This document shows positions 21,611 to 27,858 of a DNA stretch of 27,858 bases, one piece after another. How positions within the stretch are numbered: the first letter of the stretch is position 1; every line of letters begins with the position of its first letter. The stretch is from a virus. The stretch lies in IMG/VR virus record IMGVR_UViG_3300034104_004093, positions 1-27,858 of that record; one strand, given 5' to 3'. The notes under the pieces are model-generated. The model ran no database searches and was not told where the DNA came from. It saw only the letters and a list, made by a program, of their open reading frames with translations. The translations under genes and the position numbers were made by a program.

Positions 21611-22048
21611 GTGTGGTATTTTAACGGTCAGGAATTTAATGAGGTTGATAAAAAGTATGAGGGATTTGTTTACCTCATAACCAATTTGAATAACAATATG
21701 AAATACATTGGCAAAAAACATTTCTGGGAAAGGAGAAAAAATCCAAAAACCGGAAGACGCCAAACCAAAGAAAGCGATTGGAGAAAATATTTTGGTAGTT
21801 GCGACCAACTAAAAGAAGACGTTAAAACTTTAGGTAATGATAAGTTCAAAAGAGAAATTTTGTATTTATGTCCTCATAAAAAAAGTATGTCCTATTATGA
21901 GACATACGAGCAGTTTAAAAGAAACGTTTTAATGGACGAGAGTTATTATAATACCAATATTGAAGGAAAGTTTTACTCAAGCGAAGTCGAGCGGATTTAT
22001 GGTCTAGTCACAGAATCATTTTGTCAACAAGAAAAAGAACCTCATTGA
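21611..22048 (+). CDS. GIY-YIG nuclease (free-standing, homing-type)
   Basis: The 145-residue protein has the GIY-YIG core: GFVYLITN (18-25), then KYIGKK (31-36), Arg41/Arg42, the helix with E97 in SYYETYEQF (94-102) as likely metal-binding Glu, and YYNTNI (112-117). The segment [19 protein letters not shown] (53-71) and the REILYLC (81-87) strand fit the small Seg-like nucleases scattered through T4-type genomes. It should nick or cut double-stranded DNA at a long target, promoting its own spread. It lies alone on the plus strand between two minus-strand operons, as inserted mobile genes do. The start is GTG, 6 bases after AGGA in TTTAGGATTCT. Its 3' end overlaps a convergent small ORF and a bidirectional hairpin. 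Confidence 0.84.
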   Translation: MWYFNGQEFNEVDKKYEGFVYLITNLNNNMKYIGKKHFWERRKNPKTGRRQTKESDWRKYFGSCDQLKEDVKTLGNDKFKREILYLCPHKKSMSYYETYEQFKRNVLMDESYYNTNIEGKFYSSEVERIYGLVTESFCQQEKEPH

Positions 22049-22160
22049 GGTAATGATCAGCGAGGTTCTTTTCGTTTTGTGGTCTAGGCTCATTATAGAG
22101 CCTAGTTTTTAGGTCGTTTAGTTTTGCTTTTAGATTATAAACGTCGGTTATGTGAACCAT
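22008..22160 (-). CDS. Small protein, 50 residues, coupled to the upstream gene
   Basis: The ORF starts with ATG sharing one base with the TAA stop of the 440-residue gene (TAATG, 22158-22162). It encodes MVHITDVYNLKAKLNDLKTR, then [20 protein letters not shown] and [10 protein letters not shown]: a polar, helical, two-segment protein with a plausible amphipathic pattern. The TAATG junction is the same type as at 2790 and 19771. It overlaps the last 41 bases of the convergent GIY-YIG gene, and two terminator-like hairpins lie within it, which lowers confidence. Function unknown. Confidence 0.55.
   Translation of the reverse strand: MVHITDVYNLKAKLNDLKTRLYNEPRPQNEKNLADHYLNEVLFLVDKMIL
22033..22072. 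terminator. Bidirectional terminator hairpin at the GIY-YIG 3' end
   Basis: AAAAGAACCTC (22033-22043) pairs with GAGGTTCTTTT (22062-22072), an 11-bp stem with an 18-base loop. U-rich tails follow on both strands (TTTTCGTTTT on plus, TTCTTTTTCTTG on minus). It holds the stop codon of the GIY-YIG gene in its loop region and could end both convergent transcripts. Confidence 0.6.
22084..22110 (+). terminator. Rho-independent terminator, plus strand
   Basis: CTAGGCTC (22084-22091) and GAGCCTAG (22098-22105) form a perfect 8-bp stem with a 6-base loop, followed by TTTTT (22106-22110). It is a second stop for the GIY-YIG transcript, protecting the convergent virion operon from antisense transcription. 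Confidence 0.7.
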
Positions 22161-23482
22161 TAGTCGTTAAAATACTCAAGAGCAATATCTACAACACTAT
22201 CTTCTGTTAAAGATTCAAGAATATCCAGGGCCTCTGATTCATCTTGAGCATAACCAATACTCATAATGTCTTCAAGCATAAAATCAATTAGATCATAATA
22301 ATCTGATTCTTTTAGTTGACCCGCAAATTTGGCAAGTCGTTCTTTGACTCCAGTGCTGGCTCTTTGGGTAGAAAGTCTTGCACCCGGAGCCGCGAATCTT
22401 ACACCCCTTGTTCTACTACCAGATGCTGCCTTTTCTAACTTTTTGGCAGCCTCGGCTTTTCTGGCCGAAATTTGCTTTCTTTGCACTGCGGGTTGACCAG
22501 ATGTAGAGGCTGGTAGGGCCTTTCGTGGGGTCGAAGTTTTTACCCCACCATCAGTAGTACCTTTAGCAGCAACATCTAGTTTACGTTGAACAGCGGCCCG
22601 ACGAGTTGCAGTTTCTGGGCGAGCCGGGGGGAGAGCCTTTGGTTTTGCAAAAGCATCACCAACTTCTTTCTTTGCGGCAGCTGTTCTTTCGGCCTTGCGC
22701 TGTTCATAATCGCCACGGGACATTTTAGATGGTTCTTTACCGACTTTTCGTTGCAGGGCGACACCGACTTTACGAATTGCACTACCTACTGCCCTTCGCT
22801 TACTACCAGTTTCTGCTGTTGGCTCTGTGGTGACCGTAACTTGCCTACCACCAACTCTGGCCGTTCTAGTGGTTGCAGGAGCCGCAGCGGCTTTTGTGCC
22901 ACTAGTCATCATTTGTTTACCAGTCTTGCTTAGGGCCTTACCACCACGGCGAAGAAGACCTTTAAGAAGAGCCTTACCACGATCAACAACTTTACCGCCA
23001 AGAGCCTTTACTGATTTTCCCATACCACCAGCCGATCCTGCTACAGCCTGCTTTACTGAAGAAATAGGACCAGTAAGTTTATTTCTAACAGTTCTGGCAG
23101 CACCGCGAACACGGGCTCCCCTTTCCTGCCTTTTTGCTCTTTGTCTGGCTTCTGTTGCGCTTGCCTCAGACTGAGCTGCATATTGTTTGCGACTAGCGAT
23201 TCTAGATGCCATATCAACTCTCCTCGCCTCATAAAGAACATCAGCAACGAGTTGATCATAAGACTCACAGATTACCTCGTCCTCTAGGGCATAATCGATC
23301 ATCTCAAAAGATTCTTCTAGGGTATGGCCATAATCGCGGAATTCCCAGACCATTTCTTCGATTACTTCTTCAATGTGTTCGGGAAGCATGTAATCGACAA
23401 AACGAAGATTATCAAAAGACTCTTCGATCTTGCGGTAGTCATAAATTTCAGAGTAGGCTTCAGAAAGTTGGTATCTAGACAT
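22160..23482 (-). CDS. Acidic-basic-acidic protein, probably virion-internal, 440 residues
   Basis: The charge layout is striking. Residues 1-90 are acidic and helical (YSEIYDYRKIEESFDNLRF, EEVIEEMVWEF). Residues about 92-385 are very rich in Arg, Lys, Ala and Gly with few hydrophobics (RQRAKRQERGARVRGAARTV, LLRRGGKALSKTGKQ) and probably unstructured. The last 50 residues are again acidic and helical (YDLIDFMLEDIMSIGYAQDESEALDILESL). The basic middle could bind DNA or RNA. The C-terminal pattern is one I associate with capsid- or scaffold-related proteins of marine T4-like phages, but no function is established. It has its own late promoter (23510-23516) directly after the nrdB terminator, and the 50-residue ORF is coupled behind it. 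Confidence 0.7.
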   Translation of the reverse strand: MSRYQLSEAYSEIYDYRKIEESFDNLRFVDYMLPEHIEEVIEEMVWEFRDYGHTLEESFEMIDYALEDEVICESYDQLVADVLYEARRVDMASRIASRKQYAAQSEASATEARQRAKRQERGARVRGAARTVRNKLTGPISSVKQAVAGSAGGMGKSVKALGGKVVDRGKALLKGLLRRGGKALSKTGKQMMTSGTKAAAAPATTRTARVGGRQVTVTTEPTAETGSKRRAVGSAIRKVGVALQRKVGKEPSKMSRGDYEQRKAERTAAAKKEVGDAFAKPKALPPARPETATRRAAVQRKLDVAAKGTTDGGVKTSTPRKALPASTSGQPAVQRKQISARKAEAAKKLEKAASGSRTRGVRFAAPGARLSTQRASTGVKERLAKFAGQLKESDYYDLIDFMLEDIMSIGYAQDESEALDILESLTEDSVVDIALEYFND

Positions 23483-23509
23483 ATGTATTGAATGGTTAAG
23501 TTCTTTTAG

Positions 23510-23516
23510 TATTTAG
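23510..23516 (-). promoter_or_regulatory. Late-type promoter CTAAATA for the 440-residue protein gene
   Basis: CTAAATACTAA on the minus strand ends 27 bases before the ATG at 23482 and starts one base after the T-run of the nrdB terminator, marking an early/late operon boundary. Confidence 0.62.
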
Positions 23517-23517
23517 C

Positions 23518-23538
23518 AAAAAGCCCCATTAAAGGGGC
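23518..23538 (-). terminator. Rho-independent terminator behind nrdB
   Basis: On the minus strand GCCCC (23534-23538), a TTTAAT loop and GGGGC (23523-23527) are followed by TTTTT (23518-23522). It lies 6 bases after the nrdB stop and ends the primase-nrdA-nrdB transcript. Confidence 0.85.
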
Positions 23539-23544
23539 CAGTTT

Positions 23545-24684
23545 TTAAAGTTTGAAATTACTAAAATCGTCAGGCGACATATCTTGATTAAGGCCGCCGA
23601 CAATATAAGATTCAAGCGCCTCTTCTTGAGGTGGGTTTTGAACATTTTTAGAATTAAGCCAATTTTCCGTCCAAGGAAGAGGATTATTATTAGCCGGTAC
23701 ATCATAAAGAGGCTTAAGTCCAATACTCTTTATTCGACGGTTAGCAATCCATTCAACATAATTAAAGAGAAGTTTATCATTGAGACCAATCATACTCCCG
23801 TCTTTAAAAAGATATTGAGCCCATCGTTTTTCTTCATCCACGACTTTCTTAAACATTTCATAAACATAGGGCTCTTCTTCTTTGGCAATTTTGGCCATAT
23901 CAGGATCGTCTGCCCCAGTTTTCCATTTTGTCAATATATTTTGAGTCAAGAAAAGATGGAGGCGTTCGTCATGAGCAATTTTAGAAATAATCTTTGCAGA
24001 ACCCTCCATTAAATGGAGTTCACCAAAGGCAAAAGAACATGCGAATGATACATAAAAACGAATACCCTCTAGGATATTAATATTAGAAACAGCCCGAAAA
24101 AGTTTTCGTTTGACTTCATATAATTCAGTTTTTCCTAAATCTACGCCCTCATTATTAAACTTCCAAAGATTAGAAGCACTATAATTCTGGGCCGATTGAA
24201 TATAATCATCATAAGATTCAGTTACACTCTTTGCCCTTTCTAAAATATTCTCATCACCAATAATAGTATCAAATACTTCAGATGGGTTAGCATAAACATT
24301 TTTAATAATAAAAGTGTAAGAATAGCTATGAATCATTTCCATAAATTCCCAACAAATCATGGCAGATTCAAGTTCTGGAAGTGAGCAATAAGGAATTAAT
24401 CCGATTCCGGGTCCTCGTCCCTGCACTGAATCAAGCATAATTTGATACTTTAGGTTAGAAGTAAAAATATGCTTTTGTTCAGGACGAAGTTTTTGATAAT
24501 CCGCCCGGTCCTTAGGGAACATATATTGATAGGCTTCCGGCCTCCAAAAAGCCCCCAATTGTTGCTGGGTTAGCTTATAAAAAACCGGAAACTTATTAAT
24601 GTCGTATCTTTGAATGCCTAAAGGTTGTCCAAAGAACATCGGCTGATTTACCGAGTCTACCTTATTTTTATTAAAAACAGTCAT
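23545..24684 (-). CDS. nrdB: Ribonucleotide reductase class Ia, beta subunit
   Basis: This subunit holds the diiron centre and tyrosyl radical that feeds the alpha subunit during reduction of ribonucleoside diphosphates. Numbering from the GTG at 24714, the metal ligands are D95 (LDSVQGRGP), E126 and H129 (EFMEMIHS), E232 (FAFGELHLMEG), and E250 and H253 (AHDERLH). The radical tyrosine is Y133 (HSYSYTF). The C-terminus (DDFSNFKL) is the usual alpha-docking tail. The start is uncertain. T4 NrdB begins MSTVFNTNPVD, which aligns to MTVFNKNKVD at ATG 24684, giving 379 residues and a 10-base gap after nrdA. The alternative GTG at 24714 has a GGAGG 9 bases upstream inside nrdA and would add ten residues. 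A terminator follows the stop. Confidence 0.95.
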   Translation of the reverse strand: MTVFNKNKVDSVNQPMFFGQPLGIQRYDINKFPVFYKLTQQQLGAFWRPEAYQYMFPKDRADYQKLRPEQKHIFTSNLKYQIMLDSVQGRGPGIGLIPYCSLPELESAMICWEFMEMIHSYSYTFIIKNVYANPSEVFDTIIGDENILERAKSVTESYDDYIQSAQNYSASNLWKFNNEGVDLGKTELYEVKRKLFRAVSNINILEGIRFYVSFACSFAFGELHLMEGSAKIISKIAHDERLHLFLTQNILTKWKTGADDPDMAKIAKEEEPYVYEMFKKVVDEEKRWAQYLFKDGSMIGLNDKLLFNYVEWIANRRIKSIGLKPLYDVPANNNPLPWTENWLNSKNVQNPPQEEALESYIVGGLNQDMSPDDFSNFKL

Positions 24685-24694
24685 ACCTTGTATT

Positions 24695-27421
24695 TCAGAG
24701 TTTACATGCGTCACAATCTTCTTCCTCCGTGTCTAGAATGTCGTCTACTAAATTTTCTACTTCCATATCATCATCTTTACCGTCATAGGTATTGAGATAA
24801 TATGCTGTCTTATGTCCCATCGAGTAAGCGGAAAGGAAATCCTTAACGATAACACTCATTGGAACTTTATTGTCCGGATAATGCTGTGGATTATAGCTCC
24901 AGTTGGTACTTATAGATTGATCAAAGAATTTTTGCATTACTGCAACAATATTAAAGTATCCTTCATTTGATTTCATGTCCCAGAGTAGAGTATAATTATT
25001 TTTTAGTTTATTATACTGAGGGACAATGTTGCGAACTTTTCTCTTAACAGAAAGATATCCGCGAGGTGGCTCGATTCCATTAGTTGTATTAAGTACCTTT
25101 GATGACGATTCACAAGGCATGTTCGATGAGTGAGTAGTATGTCTCAGGCCAAATGTGTCAATTTCTTTTCTAAGAGCCTCCCAATCATGATGTAGGGGTT
25201 CTGAACAAATATTATCAACCTCTTTTTTGTAAGTATCAATTGGTAAAATACCATCAGCATATTTTGTATTCATAAATCCTTCACATGCGCCCTTTTCTTT
25301 TGCTAGTTGCACCGAAGTTTTAAGTAAATAATACTGAAAACTTTCACTCAGTCTATGAACAAGATTGACTGCTTCTGGATCCTCATAATTTACACTATTT
25401 CTGGCCAGATAATGAGCCAGACCAGTTATTCCAATTCCTAGAGTTCTATTTTTCTTTGTAGGAATTTCCGCTGCCTTGACAGGATATTCTTGAATATCAA
25501 TCAATTCATCAAGGAATCTAACAATAAGATCACAATATTCTTGAAGTTCATCAAGAGATCTTAAAGTCCCAACGTTTATAGCAGAAAGAATACAAAGGGC
25601 AATGGCCCCATTAATGTCATCAATATGTTCTAGGGGTTCCGTTAGAAGAGTTATTTCCATGCAATTAGAAACGAGAACTCCATTTGCAAAGAAATTGTGT
25701 GTACCATCTACAGTAATATCATAAACAGGAATTTCTTCCTCAAGATATTCTGTTGAAACAACTTTTAGGCATTCATTTAATTTTGTTGAAACTAATTCAT
25801 CATAAGCAGTCAGGTCCTTGGCCATTATATAATCACGATTTTTGGTATAAACCTTATGATCTGGAGTAACAACAATCTCAGTATTATTACTAAAATTAAG
25901 TTTCATCACCTGGGCTTTTGGTGATGTTTCAGCAAAAGCAGTAATTGGTTTTGTTACATTGAATCCAGTATTAAGGTCATAAGAAAGAACTCTCAAATCC
26001 CCATACTCTGGATTGTTGATAAAATCATTTAGATTTTTTATATCAATTGTTGCCCACCTGTAATCTTCTATATCCTTAACAAAAAGTTTAATTTCAATTT
26101 TAGTATCACCAGCAACACAGAGGTTACTCATCCTTACAGTCTTTTTATAAGGACTGTGAGAATTAACATGGTCAATATTCATCAGATAAAGGCGACCAGT
26201 ATCGCTTCTCTCACCTAAAATTTCAAGAGTTAATTCTTGGGCATTTACAACTTCTTTTGGAATTGATGGATCATTTTCATACCTTACATAAAGATCATCA
26301 AATTCTGGTGTTCCAAATGCCTCATAAAGACCAGGCACATCATAGGGAGAGAACAATGTAATATCTCCATTTTTAATGAATCGCTCATAAAAAATCTTAG
26401 AAGTAGTTACAGCATAATCGAGAGAACGAGCCCGATTTTCGTCATTACCTTTTTCATTTTTTAGTACGATCAACTCACGAATTTCCTGGTGCCAAATAGG
26501 AAAAAATAAAGTTGCCGAACCTTTCCTGATACTTCCTTGAGAACAAGAATTTAAAATACCTTCAAAGGACTTAATAAAAGGAACAAGGCCAGTATGAATA
26601 GCATCACCCTTGCGTATTTCTTTACCTAGACCACGAATTCTTCCTACATTCAGACCAACCCCGGCCTTATTTGAAACATATCTCATCAAGGCAGAATTAG
26701 TCGCAATAATAGACTCAAGAGAATCACCACAATCTAAAAGAGTGCAACTAGAGTATTGCCGCTTTTTAGTCCTAACTGCCGCCATAATTGGCGTAGGAAT
26801 ATTAATTTTATGCTTACTGGCCACATCATAAAATCTTTTAACATAACTTAGTCTAGTCTCTTTTGGATACTTTGCAAATCCAACCAGACCAATCATAATA
26901 TACATAAACTGCGGAGTCTCATAAAGAGTCTTAGTAGTTCTGTTTTGAACAAGATACTTATCCACCGCCTCACGCATTGCAGCATAAGTAAACAATAGGT
27001 CCCGGTCATGGTCAATAAAAGAATTGGCCTCGTCTAATTCTTCTTCGGTATAATTATCATAAATGGCCGAGTCATAAACACCAAGATCCACACATTTTTT
27101 GATGTGCTCGCTTAGATGAGGTAGATCAATTCGGCCACCATAAATCTTCTTCCGAATAGAAAATAGAAGAAGCCTGGCCGCGACGTACTGATAATTTGGA
27201 TGCTCCAAAGAAATTAAATCAGATGCAGATTTAATAAGAATCTCCTGGATCTCATTAGTCGTAATGCCATCATAAAACTGAATCCCAGAGGCCATTTCCA
27301 CTTGGGACACAGAAACCCCAGAAAGGCCCTCACAGGCGCACTGGACCATCTCATGGAGCTTTGATAGCTGCAACGGCTCAATACCGCCATTGCGTTTTTT
27401 TACATTAATTTCCTCGTTCAT
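24695..27421 (-). CDS. nrdA: Ribonucleotide reductase class Ia, alpha subunit, with mini-intein
   Basis: The precursor is 908 residues; removing the intein leaves 756, close to E. coli NrdA (761). Numbering from the ATG: an ATP-cone region (about 8-95), the active-site cysteines C226 (SSCTLLDC) and C610 (ALCILSAIN) as redox pair, C587 (CMEI) as thiyl-radical residue with E589, the tyrosines Y874/Y875 (AYYLNTYDG) of the radical path, and the C-terminal pair C903/C906 (CDACKL). The intein (435-586) interrupts directly before C587. The ATG at 27421 overlaps the primase stop (ATGA) and has GGAAG 6 bases upstream; a TTG four codons earlier was rejected. It supplies deoxynucleotides for phage DNA replication together with nrdB, which follows. 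Confidence 0.95.
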   Translation of the reverse strand: MNEEINVKKRNGGIEPLQLSKLHEMVQCACEGLSGVSVSQVEMASGIQFYDGITTNEIQEILIKSASDLISLEHPNYQYVAARLLLFSIRKKIYGGRIDLPHLSEHIKKCVDLGVYDSAIYDNYTEEELDEANSFIDHDRDLLFTYAAMREAVDKYLVQNRTTKTLYETPQFMYIMIGLVGFAKYPKETRLSYVKRFYDVASKHKINIPTPIMAAVRTKKRQYSSCTLLDCGDSLESIIATNSALMRYVSNKAGVGLNVGRIRGLGKEIRKGDAIHTGLVPFIKSFEGILNSCSQGSIRKGSATLFFPIWHQEIRELIVLKNEKGNDENRARSLDYAVTTSKIFYERFIKNGDITLFSPYDVPGLYEAFGTPEFDDLYVRYENDPSIPKEVVNAQELTLEILGERSDTGRLYLMNIDHVNSHSPYKKTVRMSNLCVAGDTKIEIKLFVKDIEDYRWATIDIKNLNDFINNPEYGDLRVLSYDLNTGFNVTKPITAFAETSPKAQVMKLNFSNNTEIVVTPDHKVYTKNRDYIMAKDLTAYDELVSTKLNECLKVVSTEYLEEEIPVYDITVDGTHNFFANGVLVSNCMEITLLTEPLEHIDDINGAIALCILSAINVGTLRSLDELQEYCDLIVRFLDELIDIQEYPVKAAEIPTKKNRTLGIGITGLAHYLARNSVNYEDPEAVNLVHRLSESFQYYLLKTSVQLAKEKGACEGFMNTKYADGILPIDTYKKEVDNICSEPLHHDWEALRKEIDTFGLRHTTHSSNMPCESSSKVLNTTNGIEPPRGYLSVKRKVRNIVPQYNKLKNNYTLLWDMKSNEGYFNIVAVMQKFFDQSISTNWSYNPQHYPDNKVPMSVIVKDFLSAYSMGHKTAYYLNTYDGKDDDMEVENLVDDILDTEEEDCDACKL
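25664..26119 (-). other. Mini-intein in NrdA (152 residues, no endonuclease domain)
   Basis: It starts with C435 (CVAGDTKIEI, block A). Block B is near 516-532 (IVVTPDHKVYTKNRDY, with T519 and H522 of the TxxH motif). Block F is VYDITVDGTHNFFANG and block G ends VLVSN followed by extein C587. The penultimate residue is Ser where most inteins have His; several inteins splice without that His. About 60 residues separate the N-terminal block from block B and no LAGLIDADG or HNH motif is present, so it is a splicing-only intein. Confidence 0.93.
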
Positions 27422-27858
27422 TTTTTCTTCCAAAAGTTAAATTTGAGTTGTGCTTCTAAGTTACTGTAAACATTTTTGGACAAAACGTCCTCGACATCAA
27501 TACCGGCTAGTACCGCATCATTAACGTCCTTTTCTTTTATTGTTTCTGGCCATATTACGATTGAATACCCTCTTTGAATTGCCTTTGACATTCTGTCATG
27601 GATCTCTTTATTGCGGGGTTCGTTATCATAAACATAAACCGGGTAATAGATATTTAGATTTTTTAAATCTACATCGGCCCCACACATGGCGACCGAATTT
27701 TTAATAAAATAAGAATCAAATGGACCCTCTAAAACATAAACAGGTTTTTCTTTATTGATTGAATCATAATTATAAATTTTAGGAGCATCTTTGTCAAACA
27801 TAATGGTTATATATTTGACGAGAGAAGGGCCAATAGAGCGTCCCTGGACCCCAATTAA
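27418..27858 (-). CDS. DNA primase, C-terminal part (T4 gp61-like, TOPRIM domain)
   Basis: The frame is open to the right window edge, so the 5' part is missing. The visible 146 residues begin LIGVQGRSIGPSLVKYITIM and continue FDKDAPKIYNYDSI. This is the lead-in to the TOPRIM fold, which shows KPVYVLEGPFDSYFI (Glu in the EGPFDS loop) and YVYDNEPRNKEI (the DxD-like acidic motif). KDVNDAVLAG follows. T4 gp61-type primases share this order and make RNA primers at the replication fork with the gp41 helicase. An internal ATG at 27801 would give 127 residues, but the upstream coding similarity shows it is not the start. The stop overlaps the nrdA ATG (ATGA). Confidence 0.88.
   Translation of the reverse strand, partial: LIGVQGRSIGPSLVKYITIMFDKDAPKIYNYDSINKEKPVYVLEGPFDSYFIKNSVAMCGADVDLKNLNIYYPVYVYDNEPRNKEIHDRMSKAIQRGYSIVIWPETIKEKDVNDAVLAGIDVEDVLSKNVYSNLEAQLKFNFWKKK

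Noticed and set aside
23584-24012. 142-residue plus-strand ORF opposite nrdB
   Set aside because: The nrdB frame carries all metal ligands and the radical tyrosine, so the opposite frame is a shadow.
27651-27657. CTAAATA on the minus strand inside the primase gene as an nrdA promoter
   Set aside because: It lies about 230 bases before nrdA within a coding region, unlike the 18-27 base spacing of the other sites, and the motif is expected by chance several times.
1-27858. tRNA genes and photosynthesis genes expected in many cyanophages
   Set aside because: None was recognised on either strand, so the window alone does not prove a cyanobacterial host.

Overview
The window looks like about 28 kb of an AT-rich, T4-like marine myovirus genome of the cyanophage/pelagiphage type. 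The reasons are a gp61-type primase followed by class Ia nrdA and nrdB, very large tail proteins built from GIGTT-type repeats, T4-late-like promoters (CTAAATA, once TATAAATA) just upstream of gene starts, and tight ATGA/TAATG/TGATG gene overlaps. No photosynthesis gene, tRNA or CRISPR array was seen, so the host (cyanobacterium or another marine bacterium) stays open. Almost everything is on the minus strand; three small genes are on the plus strand.

Right end (22.0-27.9 kb, read leftwards): the 3' part of a DNA primase, nrdA carrying a 152-residue mini-intein exactly before an active-site cysteine, nrdB, a rho-independent terminator, then a promoter for an acidic-basic-acidic protein and a coupled 50-residue ORF. 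A GIY-YIG nuclease gene converges on these from the plus strand.

Middle (8.6-21.6 kb): the virion and lysis region. It holds an unusual endolysin-like protein (YkuD L,D-transpeptidase domain plus GH19 lysozyme), two related small structural proteins, a 1314-residue beta-helix protein with a nested duplication, a 117-residue virion protein, and two fibre proteins of 1603 and 544 residues.

Variable region (3.0-8.6 kb): the most interesting part. Two paralogous cysteine-rich C-type-lectin-like (DUF1566-type) genes differ mainly in a 34-codon stretch, where 13 of 15 changed codons alter the amino acid and 10 of 15 keep their third base. That is the mark left by a diversity-generating retroelement (DGR). 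The right-hand copy is followed directly by a small ORF whose N-terminal half resembles the DGR accessory protein Avd and whose C-terminal half resembles the end of a DGR reverse transcriptase. I infer that a deletion removed the template repeat and the RT core and fused what was left. Both lectin genes end in a TTGAACC heptamer array of five or six units. Between them lie a 2OG-Fe(II) oxygenase, a sulfotransferase, a GT9-like glycosyltransferase and a DUF6165 protein, apparently one operon for glycan or virion modification.

Left end (0-3 kb): a macrodomain protein (partial) and a bifunctional NMN adenylyltransferase/Nudix hydrolase, which point to phage NAD+ metabolism; a zinc-dependent deaminase-fold protein; small ORFs; an HNH endonuclease; and two short plus-strand genes driven by one half of a back-to-back promoter palindrome.
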